A stretch of DNA of 16,028 nucleotides from Lachnoclostridium sp. UBA7122 (GCA_002493085.1 DKXQ01000263.1:860-16887); one strand, 5' to 3'; shown: positions 1 to 7,868, counted from the first letter of the stretch. Numbers and translations are program-made. The notes: generated by a model not told the origin, from the letters alone.

Positions 1-513
1 AAGAATAAAAAATGCAAGCATAAATTTTAAAATAAATGCATTTATAATATATATCAATTATTAAATATATTACATGTTTATTCTGTATAATATATAAAAA
101 TAGATAATAATCTATAATATTATCCCTTATGGACAGTGCAGGTTACTGGACTGCGGACCGAGGTTTTTATACAATATATTTAACAGTAATGCCAGTAATA
201 AATACCAGGAAACAGTTTTTTAGACAGATATTTTGTAAAACTGCTGTGTTGCCTTTGAAGGATTAGAGCAGAGGTTGTGGTTTGCCAGGGCAGCACCTGG
301 GAAGAATGGATTATACAGACACCATGATTGCAGAGAAAATTCCTTTCATGGGAATGGCATCCTGCACATGAAACCGTTTGGGCAGGCAGAAGTGCAGTGG
401 GGGACAGGCGCAGTCCCATGTATGCAGACCCGGCTGGGGGCAAAAATTTTAATCATAAATATCCATAATTGTTAATATGCTAGATTAAGATATATGGACA
501 AGGAGGAACTGGT
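1..513. other. Non-coding stretch with a GC-richer hairpin-rich core
   Basis: I see no convincing gene here. Bases 1-130 are extremely AT-rich. Bases about 260-445 are clearly richer in G+C and hold several short inverted repeats: CCAGG/CCTGG (285-289 with 296-300), TTTCATG/CATGAAA (344-350 with 367-373) and GGGAC/GTCCC (401-405 with 413-417). The open frames on both strands in this stretch encode peptides without recognisable motifs. It may be a structured RNA, an element end or gene debris; the sequence alone does not decide. Confidence 0.4.
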
Positions 514-753
514 ATGACAAGGGAAGAAATGTTAAACGTAGATATCCGCACAGTGCCTTTGGAAGAACTGGAAGATATTTCGTGCATCCAGTATATTGAC
601 AGTGATAACATTGCAGAAAGGATTGATAATATAAAAAAGCAGTTAAATAACCTTTATATACATAGAAATGGCAATGTTGCTGTTATGAATGAGTACACAG
701 AGGGAAAGAGCATAAATGAAGTTTTTGGTATTCTGGTTGCAGCATCTTTTTAA
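514..753 (+). CDS. DUF6870-like small protein
   Basis: This is a 79-residue soluble acidic protein of unknown function. The N-terminus (TREEMLNVDIRTV...LEDI) and the later pattern ERI...KQLNN.Y..R.GN..V match what I recall of the short DUF6870 proteins found on conjugative elements and phages of gut Firmicutes. The start is set by a strong Shine-Dalgarno sequence, AAGGAGG at 500-506, seven bases before the ATG. It has no signal peptide and no membrane segment. It lies upstream of the three recombinases but is separated from them by a promoter, so it need not share their transcript. If it is element cargo, the mobile element would extend left out of the window. Family assignment is from memory of the sequence pattern. 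Confidence 0.65.
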   Translation: MTREEMLNVDIRTVPLEELEDISCIQYIDSDNIAERIDNIKKQLNNLYIHRNGNVAVMNEYTEGKSINEVFGILVAASF

Positions 754-761
754 AATTAATG

Positions 762-789
762 TTGAAAAATAAAAAAAGAGTGGTATACT
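762..789 (+). promoter_or_regulatory. Candidate sigma-A promoter of the recombinase operon
   Basis: A -35 box TTGAAA (762-767) and a -10 box TATACT (784-789) are separated by 16 bases in an A-rich spacer. Transcription would start near 796, giving a leader of about 100 bases before the first recombinase. It is the best promoter match in the left half of the window. Confidence 0.55.
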
Positions 790-810
790 ATAATTAAGAA
801 TCAATCCAGT

Positions 811-891
811 GGAACACTAAAGACTGTCCTGGCAGATAGTTTTTACTTATAGTATATTATTCTTTGATAAACTATAAGAGAGAGGTGTTCC
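811..891 (+). promoter_or_regulatory. Nested inverted repeats in the recombinase leader
   Basis: GGAACAC (811-817) can pair with GTGTTCC (885-891), and inside it CTTATAGT (846-853) pairs perfectly with ACTATAAG (871-878). The right arms flank and partly overlap the Shine-Dalgarno AGAGAGG (about 879-885) of the first recombinase, whose ATG is at 895. The leader could fold so that ribosome access is limited, or the repeats could be recombinase or repressor binding sites. Pairing is seen directly; function is inferred. Confidence 0.4.
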
Positions 892-894
892 ATT

Positions 895-2559
895 ATGGAA
901 GAAAATTTTTCTAAAAAATACAATGGTGCCATTTACTTGAGGTTATCAAAGGAAGATGGTGATGTTGCTGCTGGCAGCAGGCAGGAAAGCAACAGTATTT
1001 CTAATCAAAAAAGTCTGGTCCAGGATTACCTGGAGTCACAAAAGGATATTGAAGTGGTATCTGTACGCATAGATGACGGGTACAGTGGTGTGGATTTTAA
1101 CCGTCCAGAGTTCCAGGCAATGATGAAAGATATCAGGGACAGGAAAGTAGACTGCGTAATTGTAAAGGATTTATCAAGGTTTGGCAGAAACTATATTGAA
1201 GTTGGAAGATATATTGAAAAAATATTTCCAATACTTGGTGTCCGTTTTATTGCTATAAATGATAACTACGACAGTATCAATGAAAATAATTCCGAAATTG
1301 TAACAGCATTTAAAAATCTGGTTAATGATTCTTATATAAGGGATTTATCTGTTAAAATAAGAAGTAATCTGGAAGCAAAGCGTAAAAAAGGGGAATTTAC
1401 TGGTTCATTTGCAGCGTATGGATACAGAAAGTCTGAAACTAATAAAGGCCAGCTGGTTGTAGATGAGTTTGCAGCAGGTGTTATACGTGATATATTTAAT
1501 ATGAAATTAGGCGGAATGAGTCCAGGCGCTATTGCGGACAAGCTTAATGACAGCCATATTCTTTCCCCGATGGAATATAAGACCAGCATGGGAGAGAATT
1601 TCAGGACAAGTTTTAAAACAAATAAAAAGGCTAAATGGGCAGCCGGTACAGTTTTGCGTATATTGGGAAATGAGCTTTATACTGGTGTTTTAGTGCAAGG
1701 GAAACGGGGTACTCCTAACCATAAAATTAAGAGGATGGAAGTTAAAGATAAAAAAGACTGGATACGGGCGGATAATACACATGAAGCAATTATAGACAAG
1801 TTTTATTATGATACAATACAAAGGATTATGGAACGGGAAACCAGGCGTCCGCCATCAGGAAAAGGGATTTATTTACTGGGCGGGTTAATATATTGTGGTA
1901 ATTGTGGTAAACCAATGATACACAAGATTTGCAAGGGAAGAAAAAAACATAAAGATGATATACCAAATGAATATGTATATTATGTGTGTAAAACAAATAA
2001 AGAAGTCAAAGGATGTTCTGGACACAGGATAAGTGAAAAAGTATTGTTTGATACAGTATTTAAGGAACTAAAATACCATATCAGGACAGTTCTGGATGTG
2101 GAAGATGTTTTAGGGAAAATTGATAAAGTACAGTTAAATGAAATACAGGTTAAAAAATTAAATGCACATATTTTATGTAAGCAGGAAGAATTAATGAAAG
2201 CGGCAGAATTAAAATCTGGGATATATGAAGATTTTAAAGATGGAATACTGGACAGGGAGGAGTACCAGAGCCTTAAAACAGAGTTTAATAACAGGATAGA
2301 AGAAGCTAAAGAAGCCATAAGCCTTTATAATGATGAGAAAAGGAAACTGGCAGATAATAAGAATCCAAAGTATGAATGGATGGAATATTTTAAAAAATAT
2401 AAGGAACTAAAAGAACTTACCAGGGAAGCTGCTGTTATTTTTATTGACAGGATTCTTATATATGAAGGAAACAGAATAAAGATACGTTATACTTTTGGAG
2501 ACCAGCTAAAGGATATTTTGGAATGTCTTACAGCAGATACCAGGAAGGAGGCAATGTAA
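895..2559 (+). CDS. Large serine recombinase 1 (resolvase/invertase family)
   Basis: This is a site-specific DNA recombinase of the large serine (TndX/TnpX-like) group, 554 residues. The catalytic domain (about 10-155) has the YLRLS motif with nucleophile Ser18, DDGYSGVDFNRPEF (60-73), and VIVKDLSRFGRN (88-99) with the active-site arginines. A recombinase domain (about 170-300) follows, then a zinc ribbon with Cys334, Cys337, Cys365 and Cys374, and a charged, probably coiled-coil segment (about 400-500). These enzymes cut both strands at short attachment sites through a Ser-DNA bond and integrate or excise elements. Nothing essential is missing, so it should be active. It is the first of three recombinases on one transcript; its stop lies one base before the next ATG, and the next gene's ribosome binding site is inside its 3' end. 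Confidence 0.95.
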   Translation: MEENFSKKYNGAIYLRLSKEDGDVAAGSRQESNSISNQKSLVQDYLESQKDIEVVSVRIDDGYSGVDFNRPEFQAMMKDIRDRKVDCVIVKDLSRFGRNYIEVGRYIEKIFPILGVRFIAINDNYDSINENNSEIVTAFKNLVNDSYIRDLSVKIRSNLEAKRKKGEFTGSFAAYGYRKSETNKGQLVVDEFAAGVIRDIFNMKLGGMSPGAIADKLNDSHILSPMEYKTSMGENFRTSFKTNKKAKWAAGTVLRILGNELYTGVLVQGKRGTPNHKIKRMEVKDKKDWIRADNTHEAIIDKFYYDTIQRIMERETRRPPSGKGIYLLGGLIYCGNCGKPMIHKICKGRKKHKDDIPNEYVYYVCKTNKEVKGCSGHRISEKVLFDTVFKELKYHIRTVLDVEDVLGKIDKVQLNEIQVKKLNAHILCKQEELMKAAELKSGIYEDFKDGILDREEYQSLKTEFNNRIEEAKEAISLYNDEKRKLADNKNPKYEWMEYFKKYKELKELTREAAVIFIDRILIYEGNRIKIRYTFGDQLKDILECLTADTRKEAM

Positions 2560-2560
2560 A

Positions 2561-4288
2561 ATGGCAAGGAAGCCGAGGTTAAACACTGCCGCAGTTCTTA
2601 GTAATAAACATGAGAGTGTATTATTGTGGGATAAGCAGAAAGATAAAGAAAAAGTTTATAAAGCTGCTTTATATGCAAGGCTGTCTGCTGAGGACAGTGG
2701 AAAAGCTGACAGCGAAAGTATAGAAAACCAGATTTCACTTTTAGAGTTATTTGTGAAAGAGAATATGGAAATTTCTTCGTATGAATTATTTGTAGATAAT
2801 GGAAAAAGTGGTGTTACATTTAACAGGCCGGCATTTAATGAAATGATAGATAAAATAAAACAGGGGGAGTTAAACTGTGTTATTGTAAAGGATTTATCAA
2901 GGCTTGGGAGAAATTATTTAGAAGCAGGAAATTATCTTGAACAGGTATTCCCGTTTTATAAAGTACGCTTTATATCTGTTTTAGATGGGTATGACAGTAT
3001 ACACCCTGATGCATCAGATGAGGGTATGGTAATTCCATTAAAAAACCTGATAAATGCCAGTTATTCTAAAGACATTTCCAAAAAAGCTGTCAGTGCTATT
3101 AGGATAAGAATGAAACAGGGGGCATACAGGCACAGGTATGTTCCATATGGTTATAAAAAAGACCTGGAAACAAAAGGGCATCTTATAATTGACCCTGATG
3201 TTGCCTGCAATGTAAAGGATATTTTTAAATGGTACAGGCAGGGAAAAAGTCTTGGAAGCATTGCAGGACAGTTAAATAAAAAAGAAATCCCATGCCCGGC
3301 ACGTTACCAGTATGAAAAAGGGGAAATCAAAGAAGAACGCCATAAAAATTCAGTATGGACAGGCATTATAATAAAACGTATTTTGGAAAACAGGGTTTAT
3401 ACAGGTGATATGGTATGTGGAAAAACATACAGCCTGGCAGAAGGAGGGAATAAAGAACAAAAAGCAGATGAAAGCAGATGTTTTGTTATAAACAATACAC
3501 ATGATGCAATTATTAGCAGGGAGGAGTTTTCGGAGGTTGAAAAATTAAGGGAAGAAAACCATATAAAATGGGAAAAAAGCAATGGAAGTTATGGCTGTTA
3601 TAAACCTGAAAATTTATTTAAAGGGAAGTTAAGGTGTGGAAAATGCGGCATGGCAATGAAACTGGTAAAAAGAATTAAAAATAAAGGGAAAGCAAATGAA
3701 CGCAGGTATGCAGTTTACCAGTGCTGCGGCTATAAAAATAAGTCCCAGAAAGAATGCAGCAAGGTGTCAATCTATAAAAATGAATTAGATAATGCCACCT
3801 CTGGTGCTTTGCAGTTACAGTTAAAAACTTTTATTAATACAGAGAAAATTATATCAGATATAAATAGGACTTCTGCCGCAAAAAGCCAGTATAATAATGT
3901 TTATTTACAGATACAAAGCAAAAAGGGCAAAATTACAAAACTGGAAAATATGAAAGAGGGCTTATATGAAGATTTTAAGAAAGGTATTTTAGACGGAAGT
4001 GAATATCTTGATATACGGCGCAGGTACGCCACAGAATCAGAGGAATTAAAGAAAGAACTTGTGCAGCTGGAAGTGGTTAAAAAGTCTTTGGAAAAGGATT
4101 TTAAAACTGAAGGAGATATGGCAGACTTAATCCGTAGTATGGCAGATGTGGATAAAATAACAAGGGACATGGTTGTAAAATTAATTGAAAGCATTACAGT
4201 CTATGAAGGAAAAAGAATATCCATCCAGTATACATTTGAAGATGAGTTAAAAAACTGTATGGTATCCTGGAAGAAAGAAGGGATATAA
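2561..4288 (+). CDS. Large serine recombinase 2 (resolvase/invertase family)
   Basis: This is a second large serine recombinase, 575 residues. It has a basic N-terminal extension of about 33 residues ahead of the YARLS motif with nucleophile Ser42. Catalytic-domain motifs continue with DNGKSGVTFNRPAF and VIVKDLSRLGRNY (108-119). The recombinase domain spans about 190-320, and the zinc ribbon uses Cys359, Cys362, Cys388 or Cys389, and Cys399. A charged helical region follows, including the stretch GLYEDFKKGILDGSEY, which closely resembles GIYEDFKDGILDREEY in recombinase 1. The ribosome binding site AGGAAGGAGG (2542-2551) lies inside the preceding gene, so the two are translationally close. It is clearly a diverged paralogue of its neighbours, not a recent duplicate. 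Confidence 0.95.
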   Translation: MARKPRLNTAAVLSNKHESVLLWDKQKDKEKVYKAALYARLSAEDSGKADSESIENQISLLELFVKENMEISSYELFVDNGKSGVTFNRPAFNEMIDKIKQGELNCVIVKDLSRLGRNYLEAGNYLEQVFPFYKVRFISVLDGYDSIHPDASDEGMVIPLKNLINASYSKDISKKAVSAIRIRMKQGAYRHRYVPYGYKKDLETKGHLIIDPDVACNVKDIFKWYRQGKSLGSIAGQLNKKEIPCPARYQYEKGEIKEERHKNSVWTGIIIKRILENRVYTGDMVCGKTYSLAEGGNKEQKADESRCFVINNTHDAIISREEFSEVEKLREENHIKWEKSNGSYGCYKPENLFKGKLRCGKCGMAMKLVKRIKNKGKANERRYAVYQCCGYKNKSQKECSKVSIYKNELDNATSGALQLQLKTFINTEKIISDINRTSAAKSQYNNVYLQIQSKKGKITKLENMKEGLYEDFKKGILDGSEYLDIRRRYATESEELKKELVQLEVVKKSLEKDFKTEGDMADLIRSMADVDKITRDMVVKLIESITVYEGKRISIQYTFEDELKNCMVSWKKEGI

Positions 4289-4291
4289 GCA

Positions 4292-5920
4292 ATGGTTAAA
4301 AAAGGACTTTTAAAAGCAAAAGTATACCAGATAGTAATGTATATCCGTATTTCCCGTGAAGATGATGATGTAAGCATAAATTCAAAGAAAATTGAAAGCA
4401 ACAGTATTACAAACCAGAGAAACCTGTTATATGAATTTATCCATAAACAGTTTGCAGGAGGACAGGAAGGCTTTGATAAATATGAAATAACAGAAAAATG
4501 TGATGATGGATATTCTGGAAAAAAATTTAAACGTCCTGGGTTTATGGAAATGATGGAAATGGCAGAAAATAATCTTGTGGACTGTATTATAGTAAAAGAT
4601 TTTTCACGTCTTGGCAGGGATTATGTAGAAACTGGGAATTATATTGAACAGGTTTTTCCAAAGCTTGGAATACGTTTTATTTCAGTAAATGACCATTATG
4701 ACAGCAGTAAAAATATAAACCGGGCAGCTGGGCTTGATGTTGCTTTTAAGAATGTAATATATGATTTTTACAGCAGGGATACATCAAAAAAGCTGCGTAA
4801 TGTGCGCAGGAAAATGGCAGAGAGGGGGGAGTTTGCAAGTGCAAATGCACCATATGGATATATGAAATCCAGACAGGACAAGCATAAACTTGTAATTAAC
4901 CCAGATACAGCGCCTGTCGTAAGGCAGATTTTTGAATTAAGGCTAGCAGGAATGTCCGGGCTTAAAATTACAGAAATGTTAAATGCACAATGCATACCAT
5001 CACCAGCACAATATGCAATAAATACAAAAACAGGCATGGACTGGCGGAAAGTTAATGAAATAACAGGATGGGATAATTCAAAAGTTATAGCAATTTTAAA
5101 AGATGAAAGATACACAGGGGTAATGGTGTCTTTAAAAAGAACATTAAAAGGAGTATATGGCAAGGATACAAAAGTAGATAAAAAGGACTGGCTAAGGGTT
5201 GAAGGCACACATGAAGCAATAGTTCCCCCTGAAATGTTTAAAAAGGTACAAAACATAATGTTAAACTTTGAAAAAAGTTCATATAAAATAAACAGGTATA
5301 ATCCTTTTATCTGTGGATTGTGTGGCAGGAAATTGTCTAAATGCAGCAATAAAACATTTTATTACTGCCGTTATGGCAGCGTAAACCCAGAAGCAGACTG
5401 TTACAAAGCAAGATATGAAACAGATATATTGCAGGGAATTGTCCTTGAAGAATTAAAACTGCATTTAAAAGAATTTACAGAATTTCAAAAGATATATGAT
5501 GCCATGCCATTAAATAATGTATCTGTGCAGGATAATATTCCGATATATGAAAACACACTGGAAAAATTATCTTTTTCAAAGACATCAATGTATGAACAAT
5601 ATAAAAATGGAAAGCTTACAAAAGAAGAATACCTTGACCAGAAAAAGGCAGTATCAGAACAGATAAAGCAGTATGAGGAAATGGTTAGAAGTGCAAAGCT
5701 GGAACAAATGCAAAATGATAAAGAGCATAATAAGATAAAAAAATTCAGGGATTTAGTTTATAAATACCAGAATATACAGGAACTTACAAAAGAGGTGCAG
5801 GAAGCATTTATAGATAAGGTAATTGTGTATTCAAAAGAAAGATTAAAAATTATATGGAAGTTTGAAGATATATTTGACCTAATTTACAAGAATAAAAATA
5901 ATAACAGCCAAAGGATTTAA
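4292..5920 (+). CDS. Large serine recombinase 3 (resolvase/invertase family)
   Basis: This is the third large serine recombinase, 542 residues. The nucleophile is Ser21 in MYIRIS; CDDGYSGKKFKRPGF and IIVKDFSRLGRDY complete the catalytic domain. The recombinase domain covers about 180-320, and the zinc ribbon uses Cys341, Cys344, Cys359 and Cys370. The linker between the cysteine pairs is shorter than in the other two. A charged helical tail follows, with the SMYEQYKNGKLTKEEY variant of the conserved coiled-coil motif. It starts three bases after the stop of recombinase 2, with GAAGGG as ribosome binding site. It closes the cluster; a run of hairpins begins 13 bases after its stop. No lesion is visible. 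Confidence 0.95.
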   Translation: MVKKGLLKAKVYQIVMYIRISREDDDVSINSKKIESNSITNQRNLLYEFIHKQFAGGQEGFDKYEITEKCDDGYSGKKFKRPGFMEMMEMAENNLVDCIIVKDFSRLGRDYVETGNYIEQVFPKLGIRFISVNDHYDSSKNINRAAGLDVAFKNVIYDFYSRDTSKKLRNVRRKMAERGEFASANAPYGYMKSRQDKHKLVINPDTAPVVRQIFELRLAGMSGLKITEMLNAQCIPSPAQYAINTKTGMDWRKVNEITGWDNSKVIAILKDERYTGVMVSLKRTLKGVYGKDTKVDKKDWLRVEGTHEAIVPPEMFKKVQNIMLNFEKSSYKINRYNPFICGLCGRKLSKCSNKTFYYCRYGSVNPEADCYKARYETDILQGIVLEELKLHLKEFTEFQKIYDAMPLNNVSVQDNIPIYENTLEKLSFSKTSMYEQYKNGKLTKEEYLDQKKAVSEQIKQYEEMVRSAKLEQMQNDKEHNKIKKFRDLVYKYQNIQELTKEVQEAFIDKVIVYSKERLKIIWKFEDIFDLIYKNKNNNSQRI

Positions 5921-5933
5921 CCTCATCAAGTAA

Positions 5934-6019
5934 GCCCGCCGCTTCTATGTTGTGAAAACATAAGCGGTGGGCAAGTAGCTAATGCCTGCTTGCAGGCAAT
6001 GCGGATTGCGAATATCCGC
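5934..6019. repeat. Three successive hairpins behind the recombinases
   Basis: The first hairpin pairs GCCCGCCGCTT (5934-5944) plus ATGTT with AACATAAGCGGTGGGC (5957-5972), allowing one bulge and one wobble. The second is the palindrome GCCTGCTTGCAGGC (5984-5997). The third pairs GCGGAT (6001-6006) with ATCCGC (6014-6019). No T-run follows the first hairpin, so it is not a typical intrinsic terminator. Options are an extragenic palindromic repeat family, a recombinase attachment region, or a transcript end processed by other means. Confidence 0.55.
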
Positions 6020-6063
6020 TTGACAAAAAGCATAGCAAATTTTTGAAGAAGATAAATATAAGA

Positions 6064-6092
6064 TTGATATTATTGATATTGTAATGTATTAA
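6064..6092 (+). promoter_or_regulatory. Possible sigma-A promoter upstream of the Rpn-type gene
   Basis: TTGATA (6064-6069) and TATTAA (6087-6092) are spaced by 17 bases. In DNA this AT-rich such matches occur by chance. The implied leader would run through the gene remnant at 6116-6195. Confidence 0.25.
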
Positions 6093-6115
6093 ATTAACAA
6101 GTGTAATATACAAAA

Positions 6116-6146
6116 AAATATTATTGGACTATTTAGAACAAACAGA
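6116..6146 (+). repeat. Direct repeat, left copy, flanking the Rpn-type gene
   Basis: This 31-base stretch recurs at 7205-7235 in the same orientation with three mismatches. The two copies bracket the nuclease gene at a distance of 1089 bases. They may come from duplication of a small cassette or from insertion of the nuclease gene near a pre-existing paralogue. Confidence 0.6.
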
Positions 6147-6195
6147 TTCTGGCAAATGGCTTGAGATTTCTTCAATTCTGGATTATACTGTATAA
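6116..6195 (+). pseudogene. 3' remnant of an unidentified gene (left copy)
   Basis: An open frame without a usable start ends at the TAA 6193-6195 and reads LLDYLEQTDSGKWLEISSIL before its last codons. Its first 31 bases (6116-6146) match 7205-7235 at 28 of 31 positions, and the second copy reads ILLDYLDQTEYN in its own frame. Both look like tails of related genes whose upstream parts are gone. The family is not recognised. Confidence 0.4.
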
Positions 6196-6210
6196 AACGG
6201 AGGATAGTTA

Positions 6211-7125
6211 ATGGGAGAAAAGGATATTACAGAAAAGACACTGGAAGCTTATAATGATGTATTTGCTGATATTATTAATGTACTTTTATTTAATGGAAAA
6301 CAGGTTGTCAAAGAAAATGAACTGGAAGCTGCTGTAGTACGTTACCATTATAAAGCTGACAAAGGAAAGCTGCATGAAATGGAGCGTGATGCTGCAAAAT
6401 ACTGGAAAAACAGCAATATCAGGATTGCCTGTTTTGGTTATGAAAACCAGACAATGCCAGATACAGATGCGCCACTGCGTGGTATGGGGTATGATGGCTC
6501 TGAATACCGCCGGCAGATGTTAGCAGATTATGAAGAAATTACAGGTAAAGATGGAACAAAAAAGATAAGCAGGAGAAGAAAACCACGTTATCCAGTCATT
6601 ACTTTATTTTTATATTTTGGTTATAAAAAACACTGGGATAAACCACGGACGCTGTATGGCTGCTTAGATATTCCAGAAGAATTAAAGCCTTATGTAAATG
6701 ATTATAAAATAAATTTGTTTGAGATAGCTTATTTAACAGAAAAACAAGTATCTTTATTTAAAAGTGATTTCCGTATTGTTGCTGATTATTTTGTACAGAT
6801 GAGAAAAAATAACTGTTATGTGGCAAAACCAGAAACTATTAAACATGTACATGAATTATTAGAATTAATGGCAGTATTAACAGATGACAGACGTTTTGTG
6901 GACGTTTGCAATATTATGGGAAAGGAGGCTGTTAATATGTGTGAAGTTTTAGACCAGATTGAAAACAGGGGAATAGAAAAAGGCATTGGTATAGGTATGG
7001 ATATTATTATAAGATTAAGCAATATTTTAGTTTCTGCTGGAAGGATAGACGATTTAAAAAGAGCAGAAACAGACAGGCCTTTTTTAGAGGAACTAATCCA
7101 GGAATTATTGCCAGAAGAAAGATAA
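6211..7125 (+). CDS. Rpn-family PD-(D/E)XK nuclease/putative transposase
   Basis: This 304-residue protein belongs to the recombination-promoting nuclease (Rpn, YhgA-like) family in the form common in Lachnospiraceae. The N-terminal core shows AYNDVFADIINVLLFNGKQVV (13-33), Asp60 in MERD and the E-x-Q signature Glu78-Asn79-Gln80 in FGYENQT. In this family E-x-Q stands in for the usual E-x-K of the PD-(D/E)XK fold. PLRGMGYDGSEYRRQM follows. The C-terminus has the glycine-rich IEKGIGIGMDIII pattern typical of Rpn tails, but in short form. Rpn proteins of E. coli are Ca- or Mg-dependent DNA endonucleases that stimulate RecA-independent recombination. The start is fixed by CGGAGGA (6196-6202), eight bases upstream of the ATG. 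An intrinsic terminator follows at 7156-7179, so the gene is monocistronic. Confidence 0.88.
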   Translation: MGEKDITEKTLEAYNDVFADIINVLLFNGKQVVKENELEAAVVRYHYKADKGKLHEMERDAAKYWKNSNIRIACFGYENQTMPDTDAPLRGMGYDGSEYRRQMLADYEEITGKDGTKKISRRRKPRYPVITLFLYFGYKKHWDKPRTLYGCLDIPEELKPYVNDYKINLFEIAYLTEKQVSLFKSDFRIVADYFVQMRKNNCYVAKPETIKHVHELLELMAVLTDDRRFVDVCNIMGKEAVNMCEVLDQIENRGIEKGIGIGMDIIIRLSNILVSAGRIDDLKRAETDRPFLEELIQELLPEER

Positions 7126-7155
7126 ATTTTTATGAGGCTGGGTATTTATGCAAGA

Positions 7156-7179
7156 AGCTCTGTGCAAACAGGGCTTTTT
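7156..7179 (+). terminator. Intrinsic terminator of the Rpn-type gene
   Basis: AGCTCTG (7156-7162) pairs with CAGGGCT (7169-7175), with one wobble, over a six-base loop, and a T-run follows (7175-7179). It lies about 30 bases after the stop codon. Confidence 0.7.
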
Positions 7180-7204
7180 GTTATTAAAATTCCATAAACA
7201 ATAG

Positions 7205-7235
7205 AAATATTATTGGATTATTTAGACCAGACAGA
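7205..7235 (+). repeat. Direct repeat, right copy, flanking the Rpn-type gene
   Basis: This is the second copy of the repeat at 6116-6146. Its reading frame (ILLDYLDQTEYN) runs without a stop into the DUF3990 gene, whose own start is at 7300. That makes an artificial N-terminal extension of 29 codons from a TTG at 7213 possible on paper. Confidence 0.6.
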
Positions 7236-7299
7236 GTATAATATTATTGGAACAAGTGACGGAATAATAAGTTTTGTATTAAGAAAAGAGGTATATAAA

Positions 7300-7863
7300 A
7301 TGATTCTATATCATGGTTCGGATATGGTAATAAAGAAACCTTTATCACAAAAAGGACGGGCAGATGTGGATTTTGGTAAGGGTTTTTATATGACAGAAGA
7401 TAAAAAGATGGCACAGAAATGGGCATGTAATAAAAATATATCTATTGTAAATGTATATGAAGCAGATTTATCATTATTAAATGTAAAACAACTATTAGCA
7501 GATGAGGAATGGCTTGATTATGTTGTGTTTTACCGGACACATGAAGGGAAACTTCCTTTTGATGATACTTTATATGATGTTATTTGTGGTCCAACGGCTG
7601 ATGATAAATTATTTGTAACACTTGATATGTATTCAGATGGTTTTTTATCAAAACAACAGGCAATACATATTATAAACTGCATGAATTACAGTTGCCAGGT
7701 TGTTTTTAAGAATGATGCTGCAATGGAAAATGCAGTCAGGTTTAAGGAAGCAAAGGAGCTTAAAGGGCTGGAACGCCAAAATATTTACCTGCAAATGACT
7801 GAAGACAGAAAACTTGCAAGTAAAAAGGCAATAGAATTAATACGTAAAAATAATGGGAGGTGA
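7300..7863 (+). CDS. DUF3990 protein, ADP-ribosyltransferase fold, candidate toxin
   Basis: This 187-residue protein matches the DUF3990 pattern. It opens with MILYHGSDMVIKKPL and DFGKGFYMT (about 25-33), followed by AQKWACNKN and the typical YDVICGPTADDKLFVTL block, then LSKQQAIHIINC and CQVVFK. DUF3990 belongs to the ADP-ribosyltransferase fold, in which the YHG motif binds NAD+. Members often sit next to small partner genes and are thought to act as toxins or protein modifiers; no target is known to me. I start it at the ATG 7300 because AAAAGAGG precedes it and the family homology begins there, although the frame is open back to 7213. It overlaps or abuts the next gene, which argues for a two-gene unit. 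Confidence 0.82.
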   Translation: MILYHGSDMVIKKPLSQKGRADVDFGKGFYMTEDKKMAQKWACNKNISIVNVYEADLSLLNVKQLLADEEWLDYVVFYRTHEGKLPFDDTLYDVICGPTADDKLFVTLDMYSDGFLSKQQAIHIINCMNYSCQVVFKNDAAMENAVRFKEAKELKGLERQNIYLQMTEDRKLASKKAIELIRKNNGR

Positions 7864-7868
7864 GAAGA

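Noticed and set aside
180..443. 87-codon minus-strand frame
   Set aside because: The protein has no motif, is rich in His, Ser and Cys, and lies in a hairpin-rich non-coding stretch; no ribosome binding site was seen.
275..475. 66-codon plus-strand frame
   Set aside because: Composition looks random, there is no ribosome binding site, and it overlaps the opposite-strand frame in the same GC-rich island.
4768..5349. 193-codon minus-strand frame inside recombinase 3
   Set aside because: It lies fully antisense to a clearly coding, conserved region, so it is a by-product of codon composition.
6020..6048. TTGACA at 6020 as a promoter -35 box
   Set aside because: The sequence at the right distance (TGAAGA) is not a -10 box.
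7213..7299. Upstream extension of the DUF3990 protein from TTG 7213
   Set aside because: The 29 residues match the repeat remnant at 6116-6146, not the family, and a good ribosome binding site stands before ATG 7300.
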